Shown in pieces: positions 17,256-26,674 of a DNA stretch of 64,000 nt. The position numbers were made by a program, and so were the translations under genes. The DNA is from Roseiarcus sp963807735. GTDB lineage: Bacteria; Pseudomonadota; Alphaproteobacteria; Rhizobiales; Beijerinckiaceae. Below the pieces are notes generated by a model. That model ran no database searches, was not told the origin of the DNA, and saw nothing but the letters and a program-made list of their open reading frames with translations. Numbering within the stretch: the stretch's first letter is position 1; each line of letters starts with the position of its first letter. The stretch spans positions 124,001 to 188,000 of the forward strand of contig CAWEDI010000035.1 of the NCBI GenBank assembly GCA_963807735.1, in the 5' to 3' direction.

Positions 17256-20200
17256 GTCTCCTCGCTTTCCGCGAGCGACCATTCGGCGACGCGCGCGAGA
17301 TGATCGTAGTCCGTCCCCTTGGCGACGAATTTTGGGAACGGGCGCGAGAGATAGCCCCTCCCTGGGTCGCAGTAGCCGTTGAGCATCGTATTGAGCCCGG
17401 CAAAATGCTGCTCGGCAAGCTCGGTGAACGAGCCGTCTTCGACCTTGATCCGCCGCACCCGCCCGCCGTCCGCGCCGCCGAGCTTCAAATAGATCGCCCC
17501 ATCCGCTTGCAGCGGCCCGATCTCGGCGAACGCGCCGCGGCTCAGCATCGCCGCCTCCAAGGTCAGTTGCGGGGCGAAGCCGACGGCGATCTCTTTGTCG
17601 CCCGGCGGGGCGCCGGTCTTGTAGTCGATCACCGTCGCCAGCCCGTCGCGCCCCAACTCGATCCGGTCGGCGCGCGCGGTGAGCGTGAAGGGCAATCCGT
17701 CGGCGAGCGGGAAGACGAGCTTGCCCTCCGCTTCGAGCCAGATGCGATCCGCCGCGGCGCGCCGCTCGGCGTCGAAAGCCAGAAAAATGTCGAGCGCGGC
17801 GACGATGCGCGGCCAGCGCAAGGCGCGAAACACCGGGTCGGCGTTGAGCGCGGCGAACGCGGCCTCGGCGAGCGCCGCCAGCCGCGCCCGCGCCGCGTCC
17901 GGCGGCTCGCTCTTCGGCGCGGCCTTGGCGAACGCCTCCAGGGCGTTGTGCCAGGCGTTGCCGATCTCGATCGGCCCCGCCTGCGCCCCGAGCGGCGGCA
18001 ACGGCGTCAGCTTCAGTATTCGGTCGGCGTAGATCGCGTAGGGGTCGCGGCGCAAGGTCTCGATGCGGGTGACGCTGAGCCGCCGCGGCCGCAACGCCAC
18101 CGGCGGCTTCGGCGCCGGCCGCAGCGCCGGCGCGGTGAGCGTCGGCCGGTCGAGCCAGCGCGCCAGGTCGAGAAATCGCCCTCCGTTCTCGCGCATCTGC
18201 GCCAGCACGTCATCGCCGGCGAGCGCTTCGATCCGGCGCAGGAAGCGCGAGGCGACGGTCGGCGAGCCGTCGCGTTTTTTGGCGCGAGCGATGACGACGT
18301 CGGCGGTTCCGAGCGCAAAGACGAAATCCTGCGCCGTCTGGCCGATGCGCCGCTCCGGGGGCGACAGCCCGAGATCGGCGCGCATCTGCCGGTTGAGAAA
18401 CGCGTCCGTGCGCGCCGCCGGCGGCCACACGGTCTCGTCTAGCCCGGCGAGCACGATGCGGTCGAAACTCAGCAGCCGCGCCTCCAGGAGGCCGATGATC
18501 GAAAGTCGGGGATGGCCGCGCGGGCTTGGCGGGGCTCGGCCGGCGACCAGCGTCTCGAACATGGCGGCGTAGTCGGCGAGACCGCAGTCGAAACTGTCGC
18601 GGGCCGCCAATTCCCATTCGTCGAGCAGATCGGCGACCGCCTCGCCGATCGGCTCAGGCGCCGCGAGCGCGGTCAGAGCCTCGCGATGGGCGGCGACGAG
18701 TCCGGCGAGCGGCCCGCCGTCGGCCCGGCGCAGGGGCGCGAGCGCGGCGGCGAGATCGTCGAGCAGCGCCTGCGCGGCGGCCCAATCGTCCTCGCCGAGC
18801 GCGGCGACCGCGCGATGCGCGTAAGGCGATTGCGCCGCGGCGCGAGCGACGGCGAGGTCGTCGACGCCGCCCGGCGGCGGCGCGCGCAGCACGCCAAGGT
18901 CAAGCGCCCGCGCCGCGTCTGCGAACGCCTCGGCCGAGCGGCCGAGGCGGACATCCGGCGCGCCGCACAGCGCCGCGATCCGGGCGGGGGCGAACTCGCG
19001 CGCGGCGGCGAGCGCGAGCCGCGCGACTCTTCCCTCGGCGGTGGCGCCGAGCGTCGCCCCGGCGGAGTTTTCGGCGTCGATTCCCCAGCGCGCCAGCTCG
19101 GCCGTGACCCGGCGGGCGATCGCGGGATCGGGCGTCACCAGCGCGGCGGTGCGGCCCGGCGTCTCCAGCGCCTCGCGCAGCGCGATCGCCGCCGCCAGCG
19201 CCTCCTCGGCCTCGTGGTCGGCCTCGATCAGCGCGACGCCGGCGAGCGCTTCGCCCGGATCGACTTGCGCTTCCCGCCAGAGGTGCGTCGCCTCCGCCGG
19301 CCGCATCGCTTCGGTATGGAAGCGGGCGCGGGCGCCCACGTCGCCAAGCGGCGCCACGTCGTCGCGCGCGACGCCGAGCCGGCGCAACAGACGCGCCAGC
19401 GCCGCCTGCGGATGGGTGGCGGCGGTGGGATCGTCGGCCTCGGCGATGAGCCGCCAGGCGGCCTCATCGAGCGTGCAATCGAGATCGGCGAGCACCACGG
19501 CGCCTCTGCCGGCGCGCGCCACGGCGTCGATCAGTCGCGCCGTCGCGCTGTTGACGCCGGTCGAGCCGGCGACGATCGTCGGCCCCCGCGCGCCCGAGGC
19601 GAGCGCGGCAATCTCGCGATCGACGCCGGTTTGCGTGCGTTCGGCGCGATCGGCGAGACCGCGCTCGCTGAGCCAGGCGGGCCACGCCTCGAACGCGATC
19701 TTGAGGAAATCGAGGGTGATCCGCCAATACGGATCGAAACTCTCGGCGACGAGCCCGTTGAGCCGCTCGAAGCTGACGCCCTCAATGCGCATGTCGTCGA
19801 TCAGCGCGGCGAGATCGCCGGCGAGCGTCAGCGCCTGCGCCGGGGTCGCCGCGACCAGCGGCGCCTCGCGCGGGTCGGTTTCGAGCGCCCCGTCCGCGTT
19901 CATCCGCCGGATCGCGCCCTTCAGCGCGCCGCCCCACGCTGCGACCAGCCGGGCGAGGGTCATCCGCCGTTCGAGATCGCCGACCGCCGGCCGCTCGTCG
20001 AGCGGCTCCGCGTCGAAATCGGCGAACTCGCCTTCCTCGCTGGCGAAGGCGCCGAGCGGCACGATGCGCGGCAGCGCGAGGCTCGTCCGCCCGCTCGCCG
20101 CGACCAGCGCCTGACCGAACGCGCGCGCCGCGCGCTGCGTCGGCAGGTAGACGACGGCGTCGGCGAGCGCGAGCGGATCCGCGCCAGGGAATCCGGGGAT

Positions 20201-20278
20201 CAGCCGGCCGTGAAGCAGGGCGCTGGCCAGCGTCGGCAGAAACGGCGCGGCGGCCGGTATGGTGAAGAGGCGGGGCAC
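17252..20278 (-). CDS. addB: Double-strand break repair protein AddB
   Basis: 1008 residues, GTG start at 20278. Partner of AddA. The N-terminal part is an inactivated helicase fold, without a recognisable Walker A lysine motif (VVYLPTQRAARAFG stands at that place), as in other alphaproteobacterial AddB. The C-terminal nuclease carries VIDYKTGAPPG, the PD-(D/E)XK core. I see no four-cysteine cluster of the Firmicutes type. Order addB-addA with an ATGA overlap is typical. Upstream, 63 bases separate it from the cyclase gene. Confidence 0.96.
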   Translation of the reverse strand: MPRLFTIPAAAPFLPTLASALLHGRLIPGFPGADPLALADAVVYLPTQRAARAFGQALVAASGRTSLALPRIVPLGAFASEEGEFADFDAEPLDERPAVGDLERRMTLARLVAAWGGALKGAIRRMNADGALETDPREAPLVAATPAQALTLAGDLAALIDDMRIEGVSFERLNGLVAESFDPYWRITLDFLKIAFEAWPAWLSERGLADRAERTQTGVDREIAALASGARGPTIVAGSTGVNSATARLIDAVARAGRGAVVLADLDCTLDEAAWRLIAEADDPTAATHPQAALARLLRRLGVARDDVAPLGDVGARARFHTEAMRPAEATHLWREAQVDPGEALAGVALIEADHEAEEALAAAIALREALETPGRTAALVTPDPAIARRVTAELARWGIDAENSAGATLGATAEGRVARLALAAAREFAPARIAALCGAPDVRLGRSAEAFADAARALDLGVLRAPPPGGVDDLAVARAAAQSPYAHRAVAALGEDDWAAAQALLDDLAAALAPLRRADGGPLAGLVAAHREALTALAAPEPIGEAVADLLDEWELAARDSFDCGLADYAAMFETLVAGRAPPSPRGHPRLSIIGLLEARLLSFDRIVLAGLDETVWPPAARTDAFLNRQMRADLGLSPPERRIGQTAQDFVFALGTADVVIARAKKRDGSPTVASRFLRRIEALAGDDVLAQMRENGGRFLDLARWLDRPTLTAPALRPAPKPPVALRPRRLSVTRIETLRRDPYAIYADRILKLTPLPPLGAQAGPIEIGNAWHNALEAFAKAAPKSEPPDAARARLAALAEAAFAALNADPVFRALRWPRIVAALDIFLAFDAERRAAADRIWLEAEGKLVFPLADGLPFTLTARADRIELGRDGLATVIDYKTGAPPGDKEIAVGFAPQLTLEAAMLSRGAFAEIGPLQADGAIYLKLGGADGGRVRRIKVEDGSFTELAEQHFAGLNTMLNGYCDPGRGYLSRPFPKFVAKGTDYDHLARVAEWSLAESEET

Positions 20279-20341
20279 GGGGGGCGGGGATTAGCACGAT
20301 TCGGGGAGCGTCAGCGCCGTCCTGCTCAAGCGGCGGCGGAC

Positions 20342-22228
20342 TCACTCCTCCGGCAGCCCCGCCTTGCGCAGCGCGTCGTACCACGTCGGCTTGTAACTCG
20401 GGTATAGCTTGCTACCCAGCATCCATTTCACGCTGAGCTTAGGATTGAGTCGGAGAGCCTCGGTCAGCGCCGGCTTCGCCGCGTCGACGTCGCCTTTGAG
20501 CGCATTCGCGGTCGCCAGAAGTAGGTATGTGAAATACACGGTGGATCCGGCTTCGATCGCCTTGGTGCTGGCTTCAATCGCGGCGTCGAAATGCTCCAGG
20601 CCGAGTTCCGCCCATCCCAGTTTGTCGAGAAAGGCGCCGGTTCTGGGATCGAGCGGGCTCAGGCGCAGCGCTTGTTGCAGGTCGGCCTTGGCTTGTTCGA
20701 ACAGACGCAGGTTCGACTCGGCGAACGCGCGATAGGAGTAGGCCGCGGCGTAATTCGGATTGATCGCAACTTCCGCGTTGGCGACGCTGAGGGCCTCTTT
20801 CGAGCGGCCTGTCATGCTTAGCCAAACGACTTTCGCCGAGTAGTTCCACGGCGTGCGGGGCGCGAGCGCAATGGCGCGATCGACCTGCGCAAGCACCTTC
20901 GCCTCATAATCGGTTGCGGGGTTCGCCCAGCCATAGGAATATTCAATCAAATAGGTGACGGCGGCGCCGTTCAGCGCTACGGCGTCATCAGGCTCGATCT
21001 TCAGCGCCTGTTCGAACAAGGCCCGAGTGGCGAGGAGGCCTTCCTTCGTCGGATGCTGCTGAGATTGCCAGAGATCGACAGTGCCGCGCATGTCGAGATC
21101 GATCACGTCGGGGTTCTTGGAGTGGGCGCTCGTCTGCGCGTCCGCCCGGACGAGTTCGTAGTTCAACGCATTAGCCAACCGCGCGACCACCTGGTCTTGC
21201 AGTTTGAACAAGTCGGCCACGTCTTCTTCGAACCGGTCGGCCCAGACATGCGCGCCGGTTTCCGTGTCGATGAGTTGGGCGTTGGCGCGCACCCGGTTCT
21301 GATCGCGCTGCACCGACCCTTCAAGCACGTACCGCACGCCAAGTTTCTTGCCGATCTCCTTCGCGTCGACGCTTTTACCTTTGAAGGTGAACGCCGTATT
21401 GCGCGCGATCACGAAGCTGTCGCGGATGCGAGAGACTTCGGTCGTCAGATTGTCGGTGACGGCGTCCGCGAAATAATCCTGGCCGGGATCGCCGGAGAGG
21501 TTCGTGAAGGGCAACACGACGATCGAGAGATGCGGGGCAGGCGCGCCGGACGCGCCAACGGAGGCGAACCGGCCTGCGACAAGAAACCATGTTCCGCCAC
21601 CGAGCACGACGAGGGCGACGATCGCGCTGACGAGCAACGCAAGCATCGATCGTGTCTTCGGCTCGGGCGGTCTCGCATGTGTTGCGGGTCGCGTCGCGGC
21701 CGGCGCGCCGACTTGCAACGAATACGCCCGCACCGGCTCCGCAATGTTTTTCAGCACAGTCGGCCCAAGGTCGGTCACCGCGAGATCGAGCCGCCCCTTC
21801 ACGTGCCGGTAGGCGTCTTCGGATAGGCAAATCGCGCCCGGCGCCGCGACGCCTTCCAGCCGCGCGGCGATATTGACGCCATCGCCCATCAGGTCGCCGT
21901 CGCTTTCCTCGACCACGTCGCCGAGGTGGATGCCGATGCGAAACACGATCCGGCGGTCCTCGGGGACGCCGGCGTTGCGTTCGATCATGGCGTTCTGGAT
22001 TTCGATCGCGCAGCGCACCGCGTCGACGATGCTGCGGAACTCGACGATGCTGCCGTCGCCCGTGCGCTTGACGACGCGGCCGTGGTGAACCGCGATCGTA
22101 GGATCAATGAGATCGCTGCGCAGCGATCTAAGCCGCGCCAGGATTCGATCCTCGTCCGCTCCGGCGAGCCGGCTATAGCCGACCACATCGGAGCAAAGAA
22201 TCGCCGCCAGCTTCCGGGTTTCGCTCAT
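20342..22228 (-). CDS. Class III adenylate/guanylate cyclase with TolB-like and TPR region
   Basis: 628 residues. The catalytic domain (1-175) has metal-binding Asp14 in ILCSDVVGYSRL and Asp58 in RTGDGSIVEF, and the late DGVNIAARLEG motif. A transmembrane helix follows (about 195-217). The C-terminal half starts with LSIVVLPFTNLSGDPGQDYFADAVTDNL and RYVLEGSVQR, a TolB N-terminal-like (FlgO-type) module, then TPR-type helices to the end. Such proteins are common, often in many copies, in Bradyrhizobium relatives. GGGAGA lies before the ATG. Nucleotide product and signal sensed are unknown. It is the first gene of a possible unit with addBA. Confidence 0.9.
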   Translation of the reverse strand: MSETRKLAAILCSDVVGYSRLAGADEDRILARLRSLRSDLIDPTIAVHHGRVVKRTGDGSIVEFRSIVDAVRCAIEIQNAMIERNAGVPEDRRIVFRIGIHLGDVVEESDGDLMGDGVNIAARLEGVAAPGAICLSEDAYRHVKGRLDLAVTDLGPTVLKNIAEPVRAYSLQVGAPAATRPATHARPPEPKTRSMLALLVSAIVALVVLGGGTWFLVAGRFASVGASGAPAPHLSIVVLPFTNLSGDPGQDYFADAVTDNLTTEVSRIRDSFVIARNTAFTFKGKSVDAKEIGKKLGVRYVLEGSVQRDQNRVRANAQLIDTETGAHVWADRFEEDVADLFKLQDQVVARLANALNYELVRADAQTSAHSKNPDVIDLDMRGTVDLWQSQQHPTKEGLLATRALFEQALKIEPDDAVALNGAAVTYLIEYSYGWANPATDYEAKVLAQVDRAIALAPRTPWNYSAKVVWLSMTGRSKEALSVANAEVAINPNYAAAYSYRAFAESNLRLFEQAKADLQQALRLSPLDPRTGAFLDKLGWAELGLEHFDAAIEASTKAIEAGSTVYFTYLLLATANALKGDVDAAKPALTEALRLNPKLSVKWMLGSKLYPSYKPTWYDALRKAGLPEE

Positions 22229-22294
22229 CGCGGAAGTCTCCCGCCGCCCGGAGTAGCATAAAGACGCGACGAGCGTAGCCGAGTTGAGGCCCCG

Positions 22295-22537
22295 TCAGAC
22301 CGTCGCGGGTTTTCGCGGCCGCCCGCCCTTGGCGCCGTTGGCCCGCGCCGCCGCCGCCTTGGCCGGCGATTGGGTCCGGCCCGCCATGCGCGCCAATTCG
22401 CTGGCCATCCAGGCTCGCGTCCCAAAAACGCCGGAGAGCAGGGCGGGAACGTAGAGGTCGACGTCGGGCTTGGGCCAGTGGAGACTGAACCCGGCAGCGT
22501 CGGCGCTCGACCCTTCGAAGGGATCAGGGGGGAACAC
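22295..22537 (-). pseudogene. DUF2442-type protein, 5'-truncated remnant
   Basis: The frame encodes FSLHWPKPDVDLYVPALL, then TRAWMASELARMAGR and SPAKAAAARANGAKGGRPRK. That is the C-terminal part of DUF2442 proteins, which often lie in toxin-antitoxin-like pairs. The N-terminal DUF2442 core (usually 50-70 residues before the LHWP segment) is absent; upstream sequence is unrelated. The nearest start is a GTG at 22537 without a convincing ribosome-binding site. I therefore read it as a remnant, though expression of an 80-residue product is not excluded. The name is inferred from the tail motif. Confidence 0.55.
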
Positions 22538-22615
22538 CGACGAGCTTCATCCGTTACCCATGCTGCGCTGCACAATCCTCGCGAAGACGCCGCGCGAACC
22601 CAAAATGGATGAACA

Positions 22616-23650
22616 ATGGCATTCTCACAAGCGATGGCTCGAGTTTCGCAGCAGCCCTCGAACTCTGCGCGGCGCCGGTACGCCACAACAGCGCTGATCG
22701 CCACCGGGGCGCTCGCCGCGGCCGCGCTCTTGAACCATCTAGCCGCCAAGCGCGCGGAAAAGGCCAATCCTCCGGAGGGAAAGTTTGTCAACGTGAAGGG
22801 CGTTCGCCTGCATTACGTCGAGCGCGGCGAGGGCGAACCGCTGGTTCTGCTGCATGGCAACGGCAGCATGATCCAGGATTTCGAGAGCAGCGGCCTTCTC
22901 AACATGGCGGCCAAGTCCTACCGGGTCATCGCCTTCGACCGTCCGGGATATGGACACAGCGAGCGACCGCGCAGCACCGTTTGGACCGCCGATGCGCAAG
23001 CCGAGCTGATCCACGAAGCGCTGCTTGCCCTTAACGTTAAGCGCGCGACTGTTCTCGGCCATTCCTGGGGCGCGTCGGTTGCGGTTGCGCTTGCGCTCCA
23101 CCACCCGGAAAGCGTCGGCGGCCTGGTGCTGGCCTCCGGCTACTATTACCCAAGCGTTCGATCCGATGTGGTGACGGCGTCGGGCCCTGCTGTGCCGGGC
23201 CTCGGCGACGTGCTCCGCTACACCATCTCCCCGTTGCTTGGCCGGTTGATGTGGCCGCTCTTGCTGAAAAAGATCTTCGGCCCCTCGCCGATCCCGCGGA
23301 AGTTCGACGGGTTTCCCGTCGAAATGGCGCTGCGCCCGTCGACGCTTCGCGCCAGTGCGGCGGAGTCGGCGCTGATGATTCCGGACGCATTCTCCGCCCG
23401 TGGCCATTACGCGGAGCTGACGATGCCGGTCGCCATCATCGCCGGAGACGCGGACCGCATCGTGGATATTGCGGGCCAGTCGGCGCGCCTGCACGACGCT
23501 TTGCCCCAGAGCACGTTCGATAGCGTCGAAGGGGTCGGCCACATGGTCCATCAAACCGAGCCTCAGCGCGTGATGGCGGCGATCGACATCGCCTCGGGTC
23601 GAAACGCGTCTGCGCCGACGGAGATGGGGGCGCGCGTTCGCGTGAGTTGA
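22616..23650 (+). CDS. Membrane-anchored alpha/beta hydrolase
   Basis: 344 residues. A transmembrane anchor occupies about 22-41 (YATTALIATGALAAAALL). The hydrolase fold follows: LVLLHGNGSMIQDFE (oxyanion), AFDRPGYGHSERP, the nucleophile elbow GHSWGAS, the acid in IIAGDADRIVD, and the His in VEGVGHMVHQTEP, so the catalytic triad is complete. It resembles epoxide hydrolase/haloperoxidase-like enzymes; the substrate cannot be told. The start was taken as the ATG at 22616; a second ATG seven codons on would also serve. It stands alone between the DUF2442 remnant and a convergent gene. Confidence 0.85.
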   Translation: MAFSQAMARVSQQPSNSARRRYATTALIATGALAAAALLNHLAAKRAEKANPPEGKFVNVKGVRLHYVERGEGEPLVLLHGNGSMIQDFESSGLLNMAAKSYRVIAFDRPGYGHSERPRSTVWTADAQAELIHEALLALNVKRATVLGHSWGASVAVALALHHPESVGGLVLASGYYYPSVRSDVVTASGPAVPGLGDVLRYTISPLLGRLMWPLLLKKIFGPSPIPRKFDGFPVEMALRPSTLRASAAESALMIPDAFSARGHYAELTMPVAIIAGDADRIVDIAGQSARLHDALPQSTFDSVEGVGHMVHQTEPQRVMAAIDIASGRNASAPTEMGARVRVS

Positions 23651-23694
23651 CGCGATGAGGCGGCGCCCCGGCCGCGAGGCGCCAAGCGCGAGCG

Positions 23695-24216
23695 TCAAAC
23701 GGACCGCACATTCTCCGCCCGCCGCCGCGCCGCCCTTCGGCGAACCGGCCAGAACACGAGATGCGTCGCCACCCAGCCGGCCACCGCGCAGCCTAGTCCG
23801 ATGACGAGCGCTTCGAGGGTCGTCGGCACCGCCGGCGTGAAGTCGCTCCAGGCGCGGCGGGCGACCGAGGAATCGTAGCTCTCGAAAAACGCGAACAGCC
23901 GCTTGACCGGCGCGCCCTCGGCGAAAGCCGCCAGCGCGTCCTTCAGCCGGTCGAGCCGCGCCTTGTCGTCGGCCATGTCGTGGCCGCGCTCGCGCGCGAG
24001 CGTGTCGCCGTTGGTTTCCAGGCGCTCGATCGCCTTGTCCGGGCTAACGCCTTCGTCGTGCGCCTCGGCGTCGAACGTCCCCACCACCCGCGACAGTTCG
24101 TCCACCGCGCCGGCGAGCCGTTGGCGATACTGCTGGCCGAATTCCGGCGCCTGCGTGCCCAACAACCCGCAGGCCAGTCCAACGGCGAGCGCCAACCGCC
24201 GCAGCAACGTCTCCAT
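23695..24216 (-). CDS. DUF2937 family membrane protein
   Basis: 173 residues from the ATG at 24216, preceded by GGAGAAGCGG; an ATG 15 bases earlier is less well placed. The N-terminal helix (RLALAVGLACGLLGTQ) and a C-terminal one (ALVIGLGCAVAGWVATHLVF) flank a cytoplasmic or periplasmic helical part with APEFGQQYRQRLAGAVDEL, the family hallmark. Function is unknown for the whole family. It is divergent from the SulP permease (79-base gap) and convergent with the hydrolase. Confidence 0.8.
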   Translation of the reverse strand: METLLRRLALAVGLACGLLGTQAPEFGQQYRQRLAGAVDELSRVVGTFDAEAHDEGVSPDKAIERLETNGDTLARERGHDMADDKARLDRLKDALAAFAEGAPVKRLFAFFESYDSSVARRAWSDFTPAVPTTLEALVIGLGCAVAGWVATHLVFWPVRRRAARRRAENVRSV

Positions 24217-24295
24217 CCGCTTCTCCGTCATCGCCGGTTGACGCGCCCGACGCGGCCCCTACTACGTCGCATGAATGGCGAATGAGGGGCGCGTC

Positions 24296-25945
24296 ATGGT
24301 GAATTCGGGACGGCGGCCGGCGTTCCCCACCTTCGCCGGCTGGCGTCCGCGCGACCTCGCCCCCGACGCGCTCGCCGGGCTGACGCTCGCCGCGATCGCG
24401 GTCCCCGAGCAGATGGCGACCGCGCGGCTCGGCGGCCTGCCGCCCGAACTCGGGTTCCTGGCGTTGGTCGCCGGCGGCGTCGGCTTTGCGATCTTCGGGG
24501 CCAGCCGGATTCTTTCGGTCGGCGCGGATTCGACGATCACGCCGATCTTCGCCGGCGCGTTGGTGGCCGGCGCCCCGAACTATCCCGGCGAAGTCGCCTT
24601 GCTGGCGCTGCTGGTCGGCGTCGCGCTTACCGTCGCCGGGGCGTTCAAGCTCGGCTTCGTCGCCGACCTGTTGTCGATCCCCGTAACGACGGGGTTTCTT
24701 GCCGGCGTGGCGATCCATATCCTCGCCTCGCAGGCGCCGGCGCTGATGGGCGCGCCTCTCCCGCCCGGTCCGACGCCGGAGCGGCTATGGGCGATTGCGC
24801 ATGAGATCGGCGCCGGCAATCCACTCGACCTTGCCCTCGGACTCGGCGTGACGATCGTCCTGATCGCGAGCGAACGGTTCGCCCCACGCTTTCCTGGCGC
24901 GCTGGTCGCCGTCGCCGTGGCTACGGCGCTTACCGTTCTGTTCGGGCTGGAATCGCGCGGCGTGGCGACCTTGGGCGCGCTTTCGGGCGCCACGCTGCGG
25001 ATCGCCGCGCCGCCCATCTCCTACGGAGCCTTGCGCCACACGGCTGGGCTTGCGCTGATCGTCGCGGCGGTGGCGATGATGCAGACCGCCGCGACCGCCC
25101 GGGCGTTCGTCGACGATCCCGCGCGCGGACCGAACGTCGATCGCGATTTCATCGGCGTCGGCGCCGCCAATATCCTGGCGGCGCTTCTGGGCGCCTTTCC
25201 CGTCAATGCGAGCCCGCCGCGGACGGCGGTGGTCGCCGAAACCGGCGGCCGCTCGCAGGCCGCCGGTCTCGTCGCGGCGGCGATCGCGCTGGCGCTGGCG
25301 CTCTACGGCGGCGGCCTGCTCGCGCACGTCCCGCACGCGGCGCTGGCGGGCGTGCTCGTGTTTGTCGCCCTGCGCATCTTGCGGGTCGGGTCGATGATCG
25401 ACGTGGCGCGGCGGGCGTGGCCGGAGTTCCTGCTCGTGATCGCGACAACGGCGTCGATCGTCGCGCTGCCGATCGAGCAGGGCGTCGGCGTCGGCATTGC
25501 GCTGTCGATCCTGCACGGGCTGTGGACGGTCACGCGCGCGCGCGTCGTCGAGTTCACGCGCATTCCGGGCACGTCGATCTGGTGGCCGAAATCGGCGAAA
25601 ACGCCGGGCGAGACGATCCCGGGCGTGCGCGTCGTCGGCCTGCAGGCGCCGCTATCGTTCCTCAACGCTTACAGCTTCCAGGATGCGCTCGGCCGCCTCG
25701 GCGACGCCGGGTTGCTCGTCATCGAGGCGGACTCGATTGTCGAGCTCGACTACACCGGGGCGAAGATTCTGCGTGAGGCCATCGCGCGGTTGCAGACGAG
25801 CGGCGTCGTGGTTGCTGTCGCGCGGCTGGAATCCGTGCGCGCCGAGGCAAGCTTCGTCCGTCACGGGCTGACCGCGCAAATCGGCGAGGGACGCATTTTC
25901 CATAGCGTTCAGGAGGCGGTAGACGTGCTGACGCCGCGCCGCTGA
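24296..25945 (+). CDS. SulP-family anion permease with STAS domain
   Basis: 549 residues. Inner-membrane transporter with 10-12 helices (about residues 15-410), beginning DALAGLTLAAIAVPEQMATARLGGLPPELG, followed by a cytoplasmic STAS domain (about 435-545, with ADSIVELDYTGAKILREAI). SulP proteins carry sulfate, bicarbonate, dicarboxylates or other anions; this sequence does not decide which. The ATG at 24296 has GAGGGG seven bases upstream; an in-frame ATG at 24275 would add seven residues. A carbonic anhydrase gene lies 6.6 kb away, too far for an operon argument. A TetR gene follows after 52 bases. Confidence 0.88.
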   Translation: MVNSGRRPAFPTFAGWRPRDLAPDALAGLTLAAIAVPEQMATARLGGLPPELGFLALVAGGVGFAIFGASRILSVGADSTITPIFAGALVAGAPNYPGEVALLALLVGVALTVAGAFKLGFVADLLSIPVTTGFLAGVAIHILASQAPALMGAPLPPGPTPERLWAIAHEIGAGNPLDLALGLGVTIVLIASERFAPRFPGALVAVAVATALTVLFGLESRGVATLGALSGATLRIAAPPISYGALRHTAGLALIVAAVAMMQTAATARAFVDDPARGPNVDRDFIGVGAANILAALLGAFPVNASPPRTAVVAETGGRSQAAGLVAAAIALALALYGGGLLAHVPHAALAGVLVFVALRILRVGSMIDVARRAWPEFLLVIATTASIVALPIEQGVGVGIALSILHGLWTVTRARVVEFTRIPGTSIWWPKSAKTPGETIPGVRVVGLQAPLSFLNAYSFQDALGRLGDAGLLVIEADSIVELDYTGAKILREAIARLQTSGVVVAVARLESVRAEASFVRHGLTAQIGEGRIFHSVQEAVDVLTPRR

Positions 25946-25997
25946 CGCCGCGCGAATGGGCTTGGCGCCGCAGGAAAAGGCGCCTTACCCTTGATCG

Positions 25998-26624
25998 ATG
26001 GACAAGCCGCTCGCCAAGCCGACGATCCGGGAGCTCAACGAGCGCGCCATTCTGGCCGCGGCCGAAGCGGTTTTCGCCGAGCGCGGCTTCTCCGGCGCCA
26101 CCATGTCGATGATCGCGGCGCGGGCGGGGTCGCCGAAAGCCAACATCCACTATTACTTTCCGACCAAGGAGGGACTTTATCGCGCCGTCGTCGCGCGCGT
26201 GCTGACCGCCTGGCTCGACGCCGCGCAATCCTTCGACCTCAGCGACGATCCGGTCGAGGCGCTGACCGCCTATATCGGCGCCAAGATGGACCTTGCGCGC
26301 GAAATGCCGCTGTCGTCGCAGATCTGGGCGAGCGAAATCATGCGCGGCGCGCCGGCGATCCAGGATTTTCTCGAAACCACGTTGACCGATTGGGTGCGTT
26401 CGCGCTCCGCCGTGGTGCGGCGCTGGATCGCCGCCGGCAAGCTGCGGCCGATTGAGCCGAAGGTGTTGTTCTACATGATCTGGGCGACGACCCAGCACTA
26501 CGCCAACGCCGCGCACGAGGTGGCGACGCTGGAAGGCGGCGCGCCGTTGTCCGACGAGGCGTTCGAGCGGGCGAAGCGGCAGGTGACGGAGACAGTGCTG
26601 TTCGGGGTGGCGGCCACGAAGTAG
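25998..26624 (+). CDS. TetR-family regulator, RutR/YcdC type
   Basis: 208 residues. The N-terminal HTH covers about 15-60 (AEAVFAERGFSGATMSMIA, PKANIHYYFPTKEGLY). The ligand domain has EMPLSSQIWASEIMRGAP, WIAAGKLRPIEPKVLFYMIWATTQHYA, matching the RutR-like C-terminal domain, which in Escherichia coli senses uracil and thymine. No rut pyrimidine genes are nearby, so the regulon is elsewhere or different. It follows the SulP gene by 52 bases in the same direction and may be cotranscribed. Confidence 0.85.
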   Translation: MDKPLAKPTIRELNERAILAAAEAVFAERGFSGATMSMIAARAGSPKANIHYYFPTKEGLYRAVVARVLTAWLDAAQSFDLSDDPVEALTAYIGAKMDLAREMPLSSQIWASEIMRGAPAIQDFLETTLTDWVRSRSAVVRRWIAAGKLRPIEPKVLFYMIWATTQHYANAAHEVATLEGGAPLSDEAFERAKRQVTETVLFGVAATK

Positions 26625-26674
26625 CGCGGTAACCGAACGGGAGCGGCGATGACCGAGACCGGGATCGAGGCGAC

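Noticed and set aside
18512..20407. 631-codon plus-strand frame opposite addB
   Set aside because: Same reason: addB is clear on the minus strand, and this frame has no recognisable domain or start signal.
22225..22791. 188-codon minus-strand frame over the hydrolase start
   Set aside because: Its upstream part is antisense to the hydrolase gene and its downstream part is out of frame with the DUF2442 remnant.
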